The notes under the pieces are model-generated. The model did no database searches and was not told where the DNA came from. It saw nothing but the letters and a program-made list of their open reading frames with translations. Shown piece by piece: positions 9,241 to 20,459 of a stretch of DNA of 64,000 bases; the stretch's first letter is position 1, and every line of letters begins with the position of its first letter. The position numbers and the translations under genes are program-made. Source of the stretch: Diplonema papillatum (lineage: Eukaryota > Euglenozoa > Diplonemea > Diplonemida > Diplonemidae); assembly GCA_030068145.1 (NCBI GenBank), contig JAPJBO010000380.1, positions 1 to 64,000 on the forward strand, given 5' to 3'.

Positions 9241-10143
9241 CTATGGCGGCAGGGACAGAACAGAGACAGCGAGTCCTTCTTGTGTGGGGTAGTCACGCCT
9301 TCGCAGTCCCAGGACCTCCACCCACTTGCTTTCCGGATTGGAATGCAGGTACCGTGTCCAAACAACACAACAAACAGCGAAAGAAGCAAACAAGCCAAGA
9401 GCCTCTCCTTGCGCGTCATTCCGACACTCCAATCCCTCTTGGGTTTGGGCAAGAAGGTGATCCGCAATCACGTTCAGAGGCCCAGGTGGCGTTTGCTTCA
9501 GCTCCTCTACTCTGGGAGAAACCGGAAGCTCTCCGGACTGCATCCTTCTGTTCCAGAGATCGTAGAGCAGTTTGCCCACAACAACATTAGCCTTGAATCG
9601 CATGCTTCGGGTGAGGGCATGCAGTTTATCAAGAAGTAACTTCTTATCAGCTTCCCTTCCATGCAGACACAAGTTGGACTCAGCTTGCTGAGCAAACACA
9701 TCCTTTCGTCTATGACTGTCCACATCAAATCACCATGGGACTCTTGATTGCGTGCTGCCGGCCAATTTTACCTGTGGGCTGTCCAAGATATCCTGCAGAT
9801 CTTGATCGGCCTCTGCCATCCGTCATTATAACGCGATTATTTTCAAGGATCTGTACAAGCACGCAATGGTCGTAGCTGAGCTTTTCCTTCAGTCCTCCTG
9901 GCGAACGTTGAAGGGCCGGTAGCGAGCTTTGCTTAGGTTCTTGCAAACGTGAGCCAACCGACTTTTGCGAGTCCTACGATAGCGTTCGAGTCTACTATTC
10001 AACAAATCCTTCATGCGCAGTCCACGGCGGCACGAAAGCACCACCCCCGACACCCCCTGTCCACCGACACCCCGAAGGCTCCATTTTTCAAAAGGCTTGG
10101 GCCTTTTGTGGAAGGCCCAAGCAAGAGGAACCGTTTTGGTCAC
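9241..10143 (-). pseudogene. Unrecognised gene remnant with frameshifts
   Basis: Three consecutive minus-strand frames (10143-9889, 9946-9725 and 9723-9241) have coding-like composition and overlap or abut at their ends, as expected for one gene with two frameshifts. The last frame (160 codons) contains DSHRRKDVFAQQAESN near its start and a hydrophobic LGLFASFAVCCVVW segment near its end. I recognise no family. The shifts could instead be short introns, but no clear GT/AG pairs stand out. Confidence 0.35.
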
Positions 10144-10264
10144 TCCAAAGCTCCGGGTTTTGCGCCGATGCGTGGCGTTTGAAAAAATTCCCCTACAAAA
10201 AAAAAGGACACCCCAAGGTCAGTTCCCCGTAGTTCCCGTAGTTCCCCTTGGCTATACCGACCAC

Positions 10265-11049
10265 ACCATTTTTGTACTTTTTTTCCCGGCAAAAAAGCAC
10301 GATTTCCCGGATATTCTTAAAGGCAAATTCCAGCCAATAGGTGTCCAAAAACGATGGAAACCATGAAAAACTGCCGACAGAGCGCCATGCCAAGAGCTGC
10401 TGGTCCTGCTCTGCATCATCAAGCATGATTTTTGGTGAAATACTCCTGTCCTGCAGCAGGGTTGTACTTTTTTTCCCGGAAACAAAGCGCCATTTTTCGG
10501 ACTTTCCTAAAGGCAACCTGCAGGCAACAGATGTCCAAAAGTGACAGCACCCACGAAAATCTGTTGACAGAGCGCCATAGCAAGAGTTTCTCATCCAATT
10601 CTGTGCCATCAAGCATGAGTCGTGGTGAAAAGGAACGCGCCCGCCCTGCAGTAGCAGAGACGAGTGCACAGCACTTGTAGTCATGGTGTGTGCGTGTATG
10701 TGGGCGTGTGTATGTGTGCCCATAGACTTTCACATCCCCACATTAGTCGTTATTTGCCTGCACACATTCTTAGATCTGGTGACATTCCTTCTTTCTTGCT
10801 TTGCTGGTCGGGAAAAATACGTACACACCCGGAAAAAAAATCACGTTTTACCGGGAAAAAGAGTGTGTTGGCCCTCAAAAAATGTTTTCCCCTCGGGCTT
10901 CGCCCTCGGGGAAAACATTTTTTCGGGCCAACTTTTCCCCCTCGGGCTGTTTTCGCCCTCGGGCTGACGCCCTCGGGCGAAAACAGCCCTCGGGGGAAAA
11001 AAGCACTCTTGTTTCCCGGTAAAAATAACTATTTTTTTCCGGGTGTGTA
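10265..11049. repeat. Tandem duplication, copy 1 (unoccupied)
   Basis: This ~785-bp segment is repeated at 11286-12537. It begins with TTTGTACTTTTTTTCCCGGC and ends in a small element with inverted ends GTACACACCCGG (about 10820-11049). That element contains two hairpins built from CCCTCGGGC units flanked by AAAACATTTTTT and CGAAAACAGCC. Copy 1 retains the uninterrupted site (10671-10692) of the insertion found in copy 2. Confidence 0.75.
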
Positions 11050-11099
11050 CTTTTTTTCCCTCCTCCCCATATAACAGTCCATAGCTCCCGGGATGGTAA

Positions 11100-11235
11100 A
11101 AAATGCTTTCCGGGATGATTTCTGTCTCATAGTCCCCTCTTTGCGCACAGCACGGCCTCCCGGGAAAATAAGGATTTACCGGGAAAATAAGGATTTTGCG
11201 GGAAAATAAGGCTTTATTTTGTCCCGCTTTTTCTT
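11100..11235. repeat. CGGGAAAATAAGGATTT triplication
   Basis: Three close tandem units of CGGGAAAATAAGG(A/C)TTT lie between the two duplicated segments, about 11158-11222. No gene is visible. Confidence 0.5.
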
Positions 11236-11285
11236 AACTTTTGTGTGGCAGCCGGGAAAAAAGTTCCCAGCCGGTAATAAAGTAC

Positions 11286-12537
11286 ATTTTTGTACTTTTT
11301 TCCCCGGCAAAAAAGCACGATTTCCCGGATATTCTTAAAGGCAAATTACAGCCAATAGGTGTCCAGAAACGATGGAAACCACGAAAAACTGCCGACAGAG
11401 CGCCATGCCAAGAGCTGCTCGTCCTGCTCTGCGTCATCAAGCATGATTTTTGGTGAAATACTCCTGTCCTGCAGCAGGGGTTGTACTTTTTTTCCCGGAA
11501 ACAAAGCGCCATTTTTCGGACTTTCCTAAAGGCAACCTGCAGGCAACGGATGTCCAAAAGTGACAGCACCCACGAAAATCTGTTGACAGAGCGCCATAGC
11601 AAGAGTATCTCATCCAATTCTGTGTCATCAAGCATGAGTCGTGGTGAAAAGGAACGCGCTCACCCTGCAGTAGCAGAGACGAGTGCACAGCACTTGTAGT
11701 CATGGTGTGTGGGCCTTTGAAGCGTGGATGATGCCTCTCGCGCTGCTCCCCTTGAGGTTCCTGTTTCATGCCAAAGCGCCGCCGCCCGGGTTAAGGGGTT
11801 GCGGCATCAGGCGTGGGCCAGGGCCAGGGAGACTGTTCGGAGGGGTCACCACCCACCGTTCGCGGGCTTCGTTACTTCACTGCCCCCGGCTCTCCCCGGC
11901 CTTCGTCATCCCGGGGGAGGGTTCCACGGCCATCTCCCCCCGCGTGGGGAATGGACTGGTGCTGTGCCGCGGGTCCTTCCGTGCGTCCTCGCGACGCCAC
12001 TGTCGATGTCGCTGCCGCTGTTGCTGCCGCTGCAGCCGCTGTCGGGCGGTTGGTTGACGATCCCGGTCTGCACCCGCCCGTTGCGCGTCGGCATTCGGCG
12101 TTCGCTAGGACGTCCCAAAGGTGGCGGCTGCCGCCGCCGCGTGCGCGGCGGTGCGTCGCCCGGTCGGCACTTGTAGTCATGGTGTGTGCGTGTATGTGGG
12201 CGTGTGTATGTGTGCCCATAGACTTTCACATCCCCACACTAGTCGTTATTTGCCTGCACACATGCTTAGATCTGGTGACATTCCTTCTTTCTTGCTTTGC
12301 GCTGTGGTCAGGAAAAAAACGTACACACCCGGAAAAAAAATCACGTTTTACCGGGAAAAAGAGTGTGTTGGCCCTCAAAAAATGTCTTCCCCTCGGGCTT
12401 CGCCCTCGGGGAAAACATTTTTTCGGGCCAACTTCTCCCCCTCGGGCTGTTTTCGCCCTCGGGCTGACGCCCTCGGGCGAAAACAGCCCTCGGGGGAAAA
12501 AAGCACTCTTGTTTCCCGGTAAAAAATAGTTATTTTT
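11286..12537. repeat. Tandem duplication, copy 2 (interrupted)
   Basis: Nearly identical to 10265-11049 but split by an insertion at 11712-12166. The right end lacks the terminal CCGGGTGTGTAC of copy 1 and breaks off into the TAATAAT tract at about 12537. Confidence 0.75.
11712..12166 (-). mobile_element. 5'-truncated retroelement insertion with 22-bp target duplication
   Basis: A 22-bp sequence (GCACTTGTAG, TCATGGTGTGTG) flanks the insert at 11690-11711 and 12167-12188 and occurs once at the empty site 10671-10692. On the minus strand the insert encodes an Ala/Arg-rich C-terminus ending GRGEPGAVK plus stop at about 11872, like the ending of 4696-5373, followed by ~160 bp of 3' untranslated sequence. 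Long target duplication, 5' truncation and no terminal repeats fit target-primed reverse transcription of a non-LTR element lacking a poly(A) tail. Confidence 0.7.
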
Positions 12538-12539
12538 AT

Positions 12540-12656
12540 CACGGTTGGCATGTAATAATTATTATTAGATTCGATTAGATTTTATTAGATATTATTAGCC
12601 TGATTATTACGTATTATTAGATCTAATAATGGATAATAACTAATAATTTCTAGGGA
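12540..12656. repeat. TAATAAT/ATTAG-rich tract
   Basis: Imperfect repetition of (C)TAATAAT and ATTAGAT words. The same low-complexity family appears at 19035-19155 and 20155-20330, on the outer sides of the foldback DNA. Confidence 0.6.
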
Positions 12657-14075
12657 TAATTAGCTTATAGCCACCAAGAAACTTTTTATTTAGCTTATAG
12701 CCACAAAAAACTTTTTATTTAGCTTATAGCCAGGAGGGCCTGAAACTTTTTATTTAGCTTATAGCCACAAAAAACTTTTTCTTTAGCTTATAGCCACAAA
12801 AAACTTTTTTATTAGCTTCGAGCCACATTTTGCAAATTTTTGGTCATTTTTCTGAGTTGGCAAAATTTTGGCCGAAATTTTGGTCGAATTTTTGGTCAAA
12901 TTTTTGGTCAAATTTTGGTCGATTTTTTTTGGTCAAAATTTTGGCCGAAAATTTGGTCAATTTTTTTGGTCTACAATTAGACTCCAATCCCGGAGAACAC
13001 ACCCATGGCGGGATTCGAACCATTTCCCCAGCCATTGACTGTGACAACTGTGCGATTTGGATTCGAACTCAAGTTTCCAATTTCAAGTTTCAAGTTGCAA
13101 GTTTTAAGCTTCAATGTGTGGGATACGTTTGGGGGAGTCAAGGTGATTCTGGGGTAGTCTAATCTCATCCCATTTCAACTTTGCATAGGTCTCGTTTACT
13201 TGGACCCCCTTTCTGCCGATTTGCGACTGCCGCGCAACACTTTGGCAACCATTGCGTTGTTAACTCTCTTCATCAGATTCCTGCAACCCGGCGGCATCTG
13301 GACGGCCGTAGTGGGAGCAAGGGGTGCAACACGCTAAAAGACTGGAAGTACCGGGCATGAATGTTGCGAGCATACGGGTGCTGAAAGAGAAACCGGGAAA
13401 CATGATACATAGCTCGCAGAGTTCAGACCAGGGTACTTTTCGGTGACACTCTCTTTAACGCAAACGGCGGCAAGCTCTTTGTGGACGATTTTTCAAGTCG
13501 GTTCTTATGTAGCCTTCGGGCGTAAACACACGTGGGTGACCCTATCTAGACTGTTTCGAGTATCAGACTCCAAAAATTCAAGCAATGATAAGATGATACG
13601 ACTGTTTCGAGTGATGAGATGATAAGACGTGGAGAAGGTTGGACTCGCTCCGGGTGGGCCCGAGGACCCTTACCTGCAGCGAAGATGAACGTGTGCAAAT
13701 AGGTGTGGCCACTCCAGTAGCTGGCACAGCACGGCAAAGGGTTTTCTGGGTTCGAATTCCGTGTGTGATTTTTCTCAGATTGGCTAACAATTGACCAATT
13801 TTTTTGACCAACAGTTTTGACCGATTTTTCTTGAACAAATTTTTTGGCCAAAAAATTTGACCGATTTTTTTTGACCGATCTTTTTTGACCAAAATTTTTG
13901 GCCAATTTTTTGACCAAAAATTTTTGACCAAAATTTTCGACCAAATTTTCACCAGGTGGCTATAAGCTAAAAAAAATGTTTCAGGACCTCCTGGCTATAG
14001 GCTAAATAAAAAGTTTTTTTGTGGCTATAAGCTAAATAAAAAGTTTTTTGTGGCTATAAGCTAAATAAAAAGATT
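12657..14075. mobile_element. Foldback element with (TAGCTTATAGCCACAAAAAAC)n and (TTTGGTC)n arms
   Basis: The left arm has five TTAGCTTATAGCCACAAAAA-type units (12657-12825) then a TTTTTGGTCAAATTTTTGGTC array (12838-12970). The right arm is the reverse: TTGACCAAAA array at 13790-13950, then GGCTATAAGCTAAATAAAAAG units (13955-14070). Just inside each array lies a box-B-like GGTTCGAATCC (minus strand near 13010, plus strand near 13750), so each arm resembles a tRNA-headed SINE with a tandem tail, joined tail-out. The centre (13170-13680) has no recognised gene. Confidence 0.6.
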
Positions 14076-15336
14076 TGAAAGTGCTATGGGACAGCGGATT
14101 ATTACCCGGGCAGGCCAACTGCCCACTACTTTCGCCAAAATTTTGGTGGGTGGGTCCCCCCCCCCCTCTGGTGGGAATATTTTTTCCCCAAAACTGCATG
14201 AAGATTTTCCGACGGAAACCCACTGTTGCATCAATGTAATGGCCCAAATCTGACCGAAAACCGCTGTTACATCAATGTAATGGGCCAAATCTGGCGGAAA
14301 ACCACTGTTACATCACTGTAATGGGCTGGATTTCACAGAAACCAACGGTTACATCAATGTAATGGCCCAAATTTGACGGAAAACCACTGTTACATTGATG
14401 TGATGGGCAGAATCTGACGGAAAACCACTGTTACATCAATGTAATGGCCCAAGTTTGACGGAAAACCACTGTTACATTGATGTAATGGGCAGAATCTGAC
14501 CGAAAACCACTGTTACATCAAATGTAATGACCCAAATTTGACCGAAAACCACTGTTACATCGATGTAATGGGCAGAATCTGACGGAAAACCACTGTTACA
14601 TCAATGTAATGGGCCAAATTTGACCGAAAACCACTGTTACATCAATGTAATGGCCCAAATTTGACCGAAAACCACTGGTACATCGATGTAATGGGCAGAA
14701 TTTGACGGAAAACCACTGTTACGTCGATGTAATGGGCAGAATCTGACGGAAAACCACTGTTACATCAATGTAATGGCCCAAATCTGACCGAAAACCACTG
14801 TTACATCGATGTAATGGGCAGAATTTGACGGAAAACCACTGTCACATCAATGTAATGGCCCAAATCTGACCGAAAACCACTGTTACATCAATGTAATGGC
14901 CCAAATTTGACAGAAAACCACTGTTACATCGATGTAATGGGCAGAATCTGACGGAAAACCACTGTTACATCAATGTAATGGCCCAAATTTGACCGAAAAC
15001 CACTGTTACATCGATGTCATGGGCAGAATTTGACGGAAAACCACTGTTACATCGATGTAATGGGCAGAATCTGACGGAAAACCACTGTTACATCGATGTA
15101 ATGGGCAGAATTTGACGGAAAACCACTGTTACATCGATGTAATGGGCAGAATCTGACGGAAAACCGCTGTTACATCGATGTAATGGGCAGAATCTGACGG
15201 AAAACCACTGTTACATCAATGTAATGGGCCAAATTTGACCGAAAACCACTGTTACATCGATGTAATGGGCAGAATTTGACGGAAAACCACTGTTACATCG
15301 ATGTAATGGCCCAAATTTGACCGAAAACCACTGTTA

Positions 15337-15550
15337 CCATGCAGGGTCAGAACCTTGTGTCTTTTTGGAAATGGCCAAAATTTTATTTCCAGAAAAAAAA
15401 TGGGTTTTTTGAATTTTAAAAGTTTGGAACAAACTCTGCGGTAATTTTTGCGGAAGTTGAGCAAAATTTTTTTTTGCCAAAATTTTTTTTTGGGGTCCAT
15501 CGGCCCCGCGGGAGCGTTTTAAAAAGACACAAGGTTCTGACCCTGCATGT
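15337..15550 (-). mobile_element. TA-flanked MITE, copy 6, nested in the 41-bp array
   Basis: The target is the TTA of one unit: ...CTGTTA then CCATGCAGGG on the left and CCCTGCATGT then TACATCGATG on the right. Reverse orientation. This insertion postdates the array. Confidence 0.8.
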
Positions 15551-15649
15551 TACATCGATGTAATGGGCAGAATTTGACGGAAAACCACTATTACACCAAT
15601 GTAACGGGCCGAATTTCACAGAAAACCACTGTTACATCAAAGGCGCAAA

Positions 15650-15850
15650 AACTGAAAAAGACAGTTTTTTGAACAGTCGGCCACGAATGAAAGGTTTTTT
15701 TTTTTTTTTTTGCCAGAGCTCCTGTGGTTGATGCAGTAGTACCTTGGGTACCAAGCTCTGACGACCTGGGTTCGAACCCCGCAAGTAGACTTTTTTCGGT
15801 TTTCGTGCCACTTTTCGAAAAATCCGGATTTTGGTCATTTTAGCCGATTT
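15650..15850 (+). other. Central spacer of the giant foldback, with tRNA-like box B
   Basis: The stretch between the opposed arrays holds a T-run and a tRNA-like segment from GCCAGAGCTCC (about 15714) to GGGTTCGAACCCCGC (15768-15782). The T arm is good, but the acceptor and D arms are poor. It is a SINE-like remnant rather than a tRNA gene. Confidence 0.45.
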
Positions 15851-17810
15851 GGCCCACTACATTGATGCAAGTTGCAACAGTGGTTTTCGGTCAAATTTGG
15901 CCCATTACATTGATGTAACAGTGGGTTTCCGTCAAATTTGGGCCATTACATTGATGTAACAGCGGTTTTCCGTCAGATTCTGCCCATTACATCAATGTAA
16001 CAGTGGTTTTCCGTCAGATTCTGCCCATTACATTCATGTAACAGTGGTTTTCGGTCAAATTTGGCCCATTACATTGATGTAACAGTGGTTTTCGGTCAAA
16101 TTTGCCCATTACACTGATGTAACAGTGGTTTTCCGTCAAATTCTGCCCATTACATCGATGTAACAGTGGTTTTCCGTCAAATTTGGGCCATTACATTGAT
16201 GTAACAGTGGCTTTGCGTCAAATTTGGCATTACATTGATGTAACAGTGGTCAAATTTGGGCCATTACATTGATGTAACAGTGGTTTTCGGTCAGATTCGG
16301 CCCATTACATTGATGTAACAGTGGTTTTCCGTCAGATTCTGCCCATTACATCAATGTAACAGTGGTTTTCCGTCAGATTTGGGCCATTACATTGATGTAA
16401 CAGTGGTTTTCCGTCAGATTTGGGCCATTACATTGATGTAACAGTGGTTTTCGGTCAAATTTGGCCATTACATTGATGTAACAGTGGTTTTCCGTCAAAT
16501 TCTGGCCATTACATTGATGTAACAGTGGTTTTCGGTCAAATTTGGCCCATTACATTGATGTAACAGTGGTTTTCGTCAAATTTGGCCCATTACATTGATG
16601 TAACAGTGTTTTCCGTCAAATTTGCCCATTACATCGATGTAACAGTGGTTTTCGGTCAAATTTGGCCCATTACATTGATGTAACAGTGGTTTTCCGTCAG
16701 ATTCTGCCCATTACATCGATGTAACAGTGGTTTTCCGTCAAGATTCTGCCATTACATCGATGTAACAGTGGTTTTCCGTCAGATTCTGCCCATTACATCG
16801 ATGTAACAGCGGTTTTCCGTCAGATTCTGGCCATTACATCGATGTAACAGTGGTTTTCGGTCAAATTTGGGCCATTACATTGATGTAACAGTGGTTTTCG
16901 GTCAAATTTTGCCCATTACATTGATGTAACAGTGGTTTTCCGTCAGATTTGGCCCATTACATCGATGTAACAGTGGTTTTCCGTCAAATTTGGGCCATTA
17001 CATCGATGTAACAGTGGTTTTCGGTCAAATTCTGCCCATTACATTGATGTAACAGTGGTTTTCGGTCAAATTTGGGCCATTACATTGATGTAACAGTGGT
17101 TTTCCGTCAAATTCTGCCCATTACATTGATGTAACAGTGGTTTTCCGTCAAATTTGGCCCATTACATCGATGTAACAGTGGTTTTCCGTCAAATTTGGGC
17201 CATTACATTGATGTAACAGTGGTTTTCGGTCAAATTTGCCCATTACATTGATGTAACAGTGGTTTTCGGTCAGATTCTGCCCATTACATCGATGTAACAG
17301 TGGGTTTCCGTCAAATTTGGGCCATTACATTGATGTAACAGTGGTTTTCCGTCAGATTCTGCCCATTACATCGATGTAACAGTGGTTTTCGGTCAAATTT
17401 GGGCCATTACATTGATGTAACAGTGGTTTTCCGTCAAATTCTGGCCATTACATTGATGTAACAGTGGTTTTCGGTCAAATTTGGGCCATTACATTGATGT
17501 AACAGTGGTTTTCCGTCAAATTCTGGCCATTACATTGATGTAACAGTGGTTTTCGGTCAAATTTGGGCCATTACATTGATGTAACAGTGGTTTTCCGTCA
17601 GATTCTGCCCATTACATCGATGTAACAGCGGTTTTCCGTCAGATTCTGGCCATTACATCGATGTAACAGTGGTTTTCGGTCAAATTTGGGCCATTACATT
17701 GATGTAACAGTGGTTTTCTGTCAAATTCTGCCCGTTACATTGATGTAATGGCCCAAGTTTGGGCCATTGCGTTGATGTTTTTGGGGAGGGCCAGTGCAAC
17801 TTGGACCTGA

Positions 17811-17860
17811 TAGAGCCGTACCGTTCGGCCGGGGGGCAAAGCCCCCCGAACCCCCCCTTA
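17811..17860 (+). repeat. GC-cluster hairpin, copy 1
   Basis: GTACCGTTCGGCC followed by GGGGGGCAAAGCCCCCC and GAACCCCCC. Same family as 29366-29420, 33766-33812, 38856-38905 and 38994-39040. Confidence 0.6.
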
Positions 17861-18010
17861 TTTCGACTTTCCAGAACAAACCAAACCCGTACATTTCAGC
17901 GGTGTCGGAAGCCTAAGCTAAACCATTATACAACGACCCCCCCCCCCTTTGGGCGGGCAGTTGGCCCGCCCGGGTAATAATCCGGCGTCCCTATAAGCTA
18001 ATTAATAAGC

Positions 18011-18168
18011 ATTTATTCGGCAAGATAATTTCCGTTTATTTTGCCGAGGTGTCGGTTTTAGTCCCGAGGGAGGCCCGAGGGGGGGTTTGCAAACCCCCCC
18101 GAGGGCCTCCCGAGGGACTAAAACCGACACCGAGGCAAAATTGGCGGAAATTATTGCCGAATAAATGA
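18011..18168. repeat. ~158-bp near-perfect palindrome
   Basis: Arms of ~78 bp meet without a loop at 18089/18090 (GTTTGCAAAC). The inner ~45 bp (TGTCGGTTTTAGTCCC, GAGGGAGGCCCGAGG) pair almost perfectly; the outer part pairs through ATTTATTCGGCAA. 23516-23559 has a smaller hairpin using the same TTTAGTCCCGAGG word. Confidence 0.75.
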
Positions 18169-18204
18169 TTTTATTGGGAAAAATAAATTCCCGAGGATGG
18201 AAAG

Positions 18205-18400
18205 AAAACCATACTGCTTTGCAGTTATGTTGGTGTCTAGCAGAACGTTGCGTAGCAAATGTGCACGGCAGAACGTTGTGTAAGACGTTGAGCATATTGC
18301 TTTGCAGTTACGTTGGTGTTTAGCAGAACGTTGCGTAGCAGAACGTTGTGTGTCTGAGACATTGCGTAGCAGAACGTTGTGTAGGAGTGGAGTTGTTGTA
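18205..18400. repeat. Tandem repeat with CAGAACGTTG(C/T)GTAGCA
   Basis: A ~100-bp unit (TGCTTTGCAGTTA, GTTGGTGT, TAGCAGAACGTTGCGTAGCA) is present about twice, with extra CAGAACGTTGTGT sub-copies. 18400-18700 shows no gene. Confidence 0.6.
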
Positions 18401-18719
18401 AGTGACGGGTCACAGATCAATGTGCCTGGTTGTTCTGCTGCAACTGGGGGAGTCCCGGCAGGTTGACGTTGTAGTTCACAACATACGATGCTGCTTGCAT
18501 GGGCGCTTGCATGAAGGACTGCACAGGTGATGTCGTGCTGGGTAGGACTGTTGGATGAGCGCTGCTGACAAGTGCTGCGGTTTTCTTTCTGCGAGGTCTT
18601 GATATGGATCAGAAAGGATGAATTAGACTCAAAACGAGCTCAAAACACGCGATTTCACTCACCACAGGGAGAAAAAAAAATTTGCGAGGGGTCTCCCCTA
18701 CAGATTTCTGCCTACGACC

Positions 18720-18833
18720 TTATTTTGCGCCGCCAGCTATTTTCAGTCGGAAAAATAAACGAATTTATTTCCCTAGGGACAATAAATTTCATTTATTTGT
18801 TTCGACTGAAAATAGCTGGCGGCGCAAAATAAA
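18720..18833. repeat. Hairpin with 50-bp arms
   Basis: TTTTGCGCCGCCAGCTATTT and its complement close around CCCTAGGG at about 18771-18778. The inner flanks are AATAAA/TTTATT-rich. Confidence 0.7.
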
Positions 18834-19034
18834 TTCCGAGATCGGAAAAAATAAATTCGTTTATTTGTCCGGCCTGTGTAAACACAACGGAATCCTGTCA
18901 AAAAATAAACGAAATTTATTGTCACGCTCCTCCAGCCATTTCCACCAGAGGGAATTTATTTTTCCCAATAAAAAGTTTTACTTCAGGTGGCTTTAAGCTA
19001 AATAAAAAGTTAGCAGGTGGCTATTAGATAAAAA

Positions 19035-20330
19035 GCCCTAATTTCTAATAATATCTAATAATAATTATTATCTGGTAATAATTTCTAATAATTTCTCATA
19101 ATTTCTAATAAAATCTAATAATTTCTAATAATTTCTAATAATCTAATAATCGCCTGTTGAGAGTCCCCAGGATGTGGGAGGATCCGGGAAAGACTACTCA
19201 GTCGGACTAGGATCTTGGCAATGAAGCCGCGAAAATGGAGGGAACCCAGAAATCAAAGTAGCTACACCCAAATCTCAGACTTGTACTCAGTGAAAATATC
19301 TGATTTAGCTCTCGGTGAAAATCTCAGATTCAGCTTTCGGTGAAGATCTGCAGATTGTTCCTCCAATCTCAGATTATGCACTCAGCCCAAAACTCACATG
19401 CGAGTTCAAAATCTGCGAGTTTGTGAGCGAAAACCCGGCGCCCGCCCAGAAAACATCACGGTCCCGGACGATGCTCAATGGCGACGAACGCAAAGAAGAA
19501 GAAACACGAAAACAACACCAGAATCCATGCCAGGCAAGGCCTGGCAGTGCAAGCCAAGCGGTGACGCCAAGGTGTTTTTAAGCAATGGTATTGTATTAAT
19601 GTCGCCCCATAATGTACTTAATCACCGCAAGTCCCAGCGCTTCATCAAAGCGGTTGTGGGTAAGCCGCGGTGAAAAAGGCAGGACGTGACTATGGTGCTT
19701 GCAGAAGACAGTCCGAAGAACCGGCAGAAGATCACAAGCAGGCCGTACATTCCGCGTGCAGATGAACGTGAAATGACACGGGATCTTATTGTCTGCTTCG
19801 GTCGGGTTCCAGCGAATGCCGATCATCAAAGGCCACATGCAACGGACTGTATGCCCAGCGAACGGGATTCGTGCTCAAAAGAAGGTTTCCCAGATGGAGT
19901 TAGACCCCCATTCTGCCCTAAGAATACGGGTTCTGGCGGGTAGAGGTCGCATACCCCACGTGCCACATCATCGTCCTCTGCCAGGATCTTGCCTCAAACC
20001 TCTCCTACCTCTTTTGGCATCCTTCCATTTCGACTTAGCAACAAACGGAATTGCGAACGGGGTGAAAGGAATGGTTTGGACGCACGAACACCCACCGTGA
20101 CGATCACCTTCCACTCCTAGGGGCACTTTTGCTGTGAGAATGCATGGGAAAGTCAGGTAATAATGGATTATTACCTGGTAATAATATCTAATAATGGGTA
20201 ATAACTTCTAATAATCAGGTAATAATATCTAATAATTTCAGGAACCAGGTAATAATATCTAATAATTTCTAATAAAATCTAATAATTTGGGGCGGATTTC
20301 GGAAATCTAATAATAGGTAATAATCGTGAT
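19035..20330. other. AT-rich repeats around a gene-free stretch
   Basis: TAATAATTTC repeats fill 19035-19155 and 20155-20330. Between them, 19255-19440 has several AATCTCAGATT words like those inside the MULE-like element at 516-1330. 19580-20150 has moderate-length open frames on both strands but nothing I can recognise or support as a gene. Confidence 0.4.
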
Positions 20331-20359
20331 TATCTGCCAACCGTGTTTTATGGTGTAAT

Positions 20360-20450
20360 TCCCTTATATCCCAACACTTGAAATTCTGTTCTAATCCACA
20401 AATAACGCTAAAATTTGTTGTCCCATTGGGATATAAGGGAACAAAATTTG
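20360..20450. repeat. CCCTTATATCCCA inverted repeat
   Basis: CCCTTATATCCCA near 20363 faces GGGATATAAGGGAAC near 20428, with AAATTTGTTG words beside them. The family recurs at 22170-22220, 29618-29715 and 32768-32905. Confidence 0.55.
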
Positions 20451-20459
20451 TTGACCACA

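Larger units (their letters stand above)
14085..17993. mobile_element. Giant foldback element of palindromic 41-bp units
   Basis: Termini match in inverted orientation over ~45 bp (TATGGGACAGCGGATTATTA ... CCGGGCAGGCCAACTGCCC at left; its counterpart at 17935-17993). Inside, 41-bp units carrying the palindrome TTACATYGATGTAA and a GACGGAAAACCACTG spacer form a left array (about 14220-15645, ~28 units) and a reversed right array (about 15851-17755, ~46 units). Two spacer variants alternate, GGGCAGAATTTGACGG and GGCCCAAATTTGACCG. No transposase is present. It lies directly against the arm of the previous foldback element. Confidence 0.7.

Noticed and set aside
15714..15782. tRNA gene in the centre of the foldback element
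   Set aside because: Only the T arm is convincing; the D arm and acceptor do not fold.
14220..17755. CRISPR-like regular array of ~41-bp repeats
   Set aside because: Spacers are not unique: they alternate between two near-constant variants, the arrays are inverted about a centre, the repeat core is palindromic, and the context is eukaryotic.
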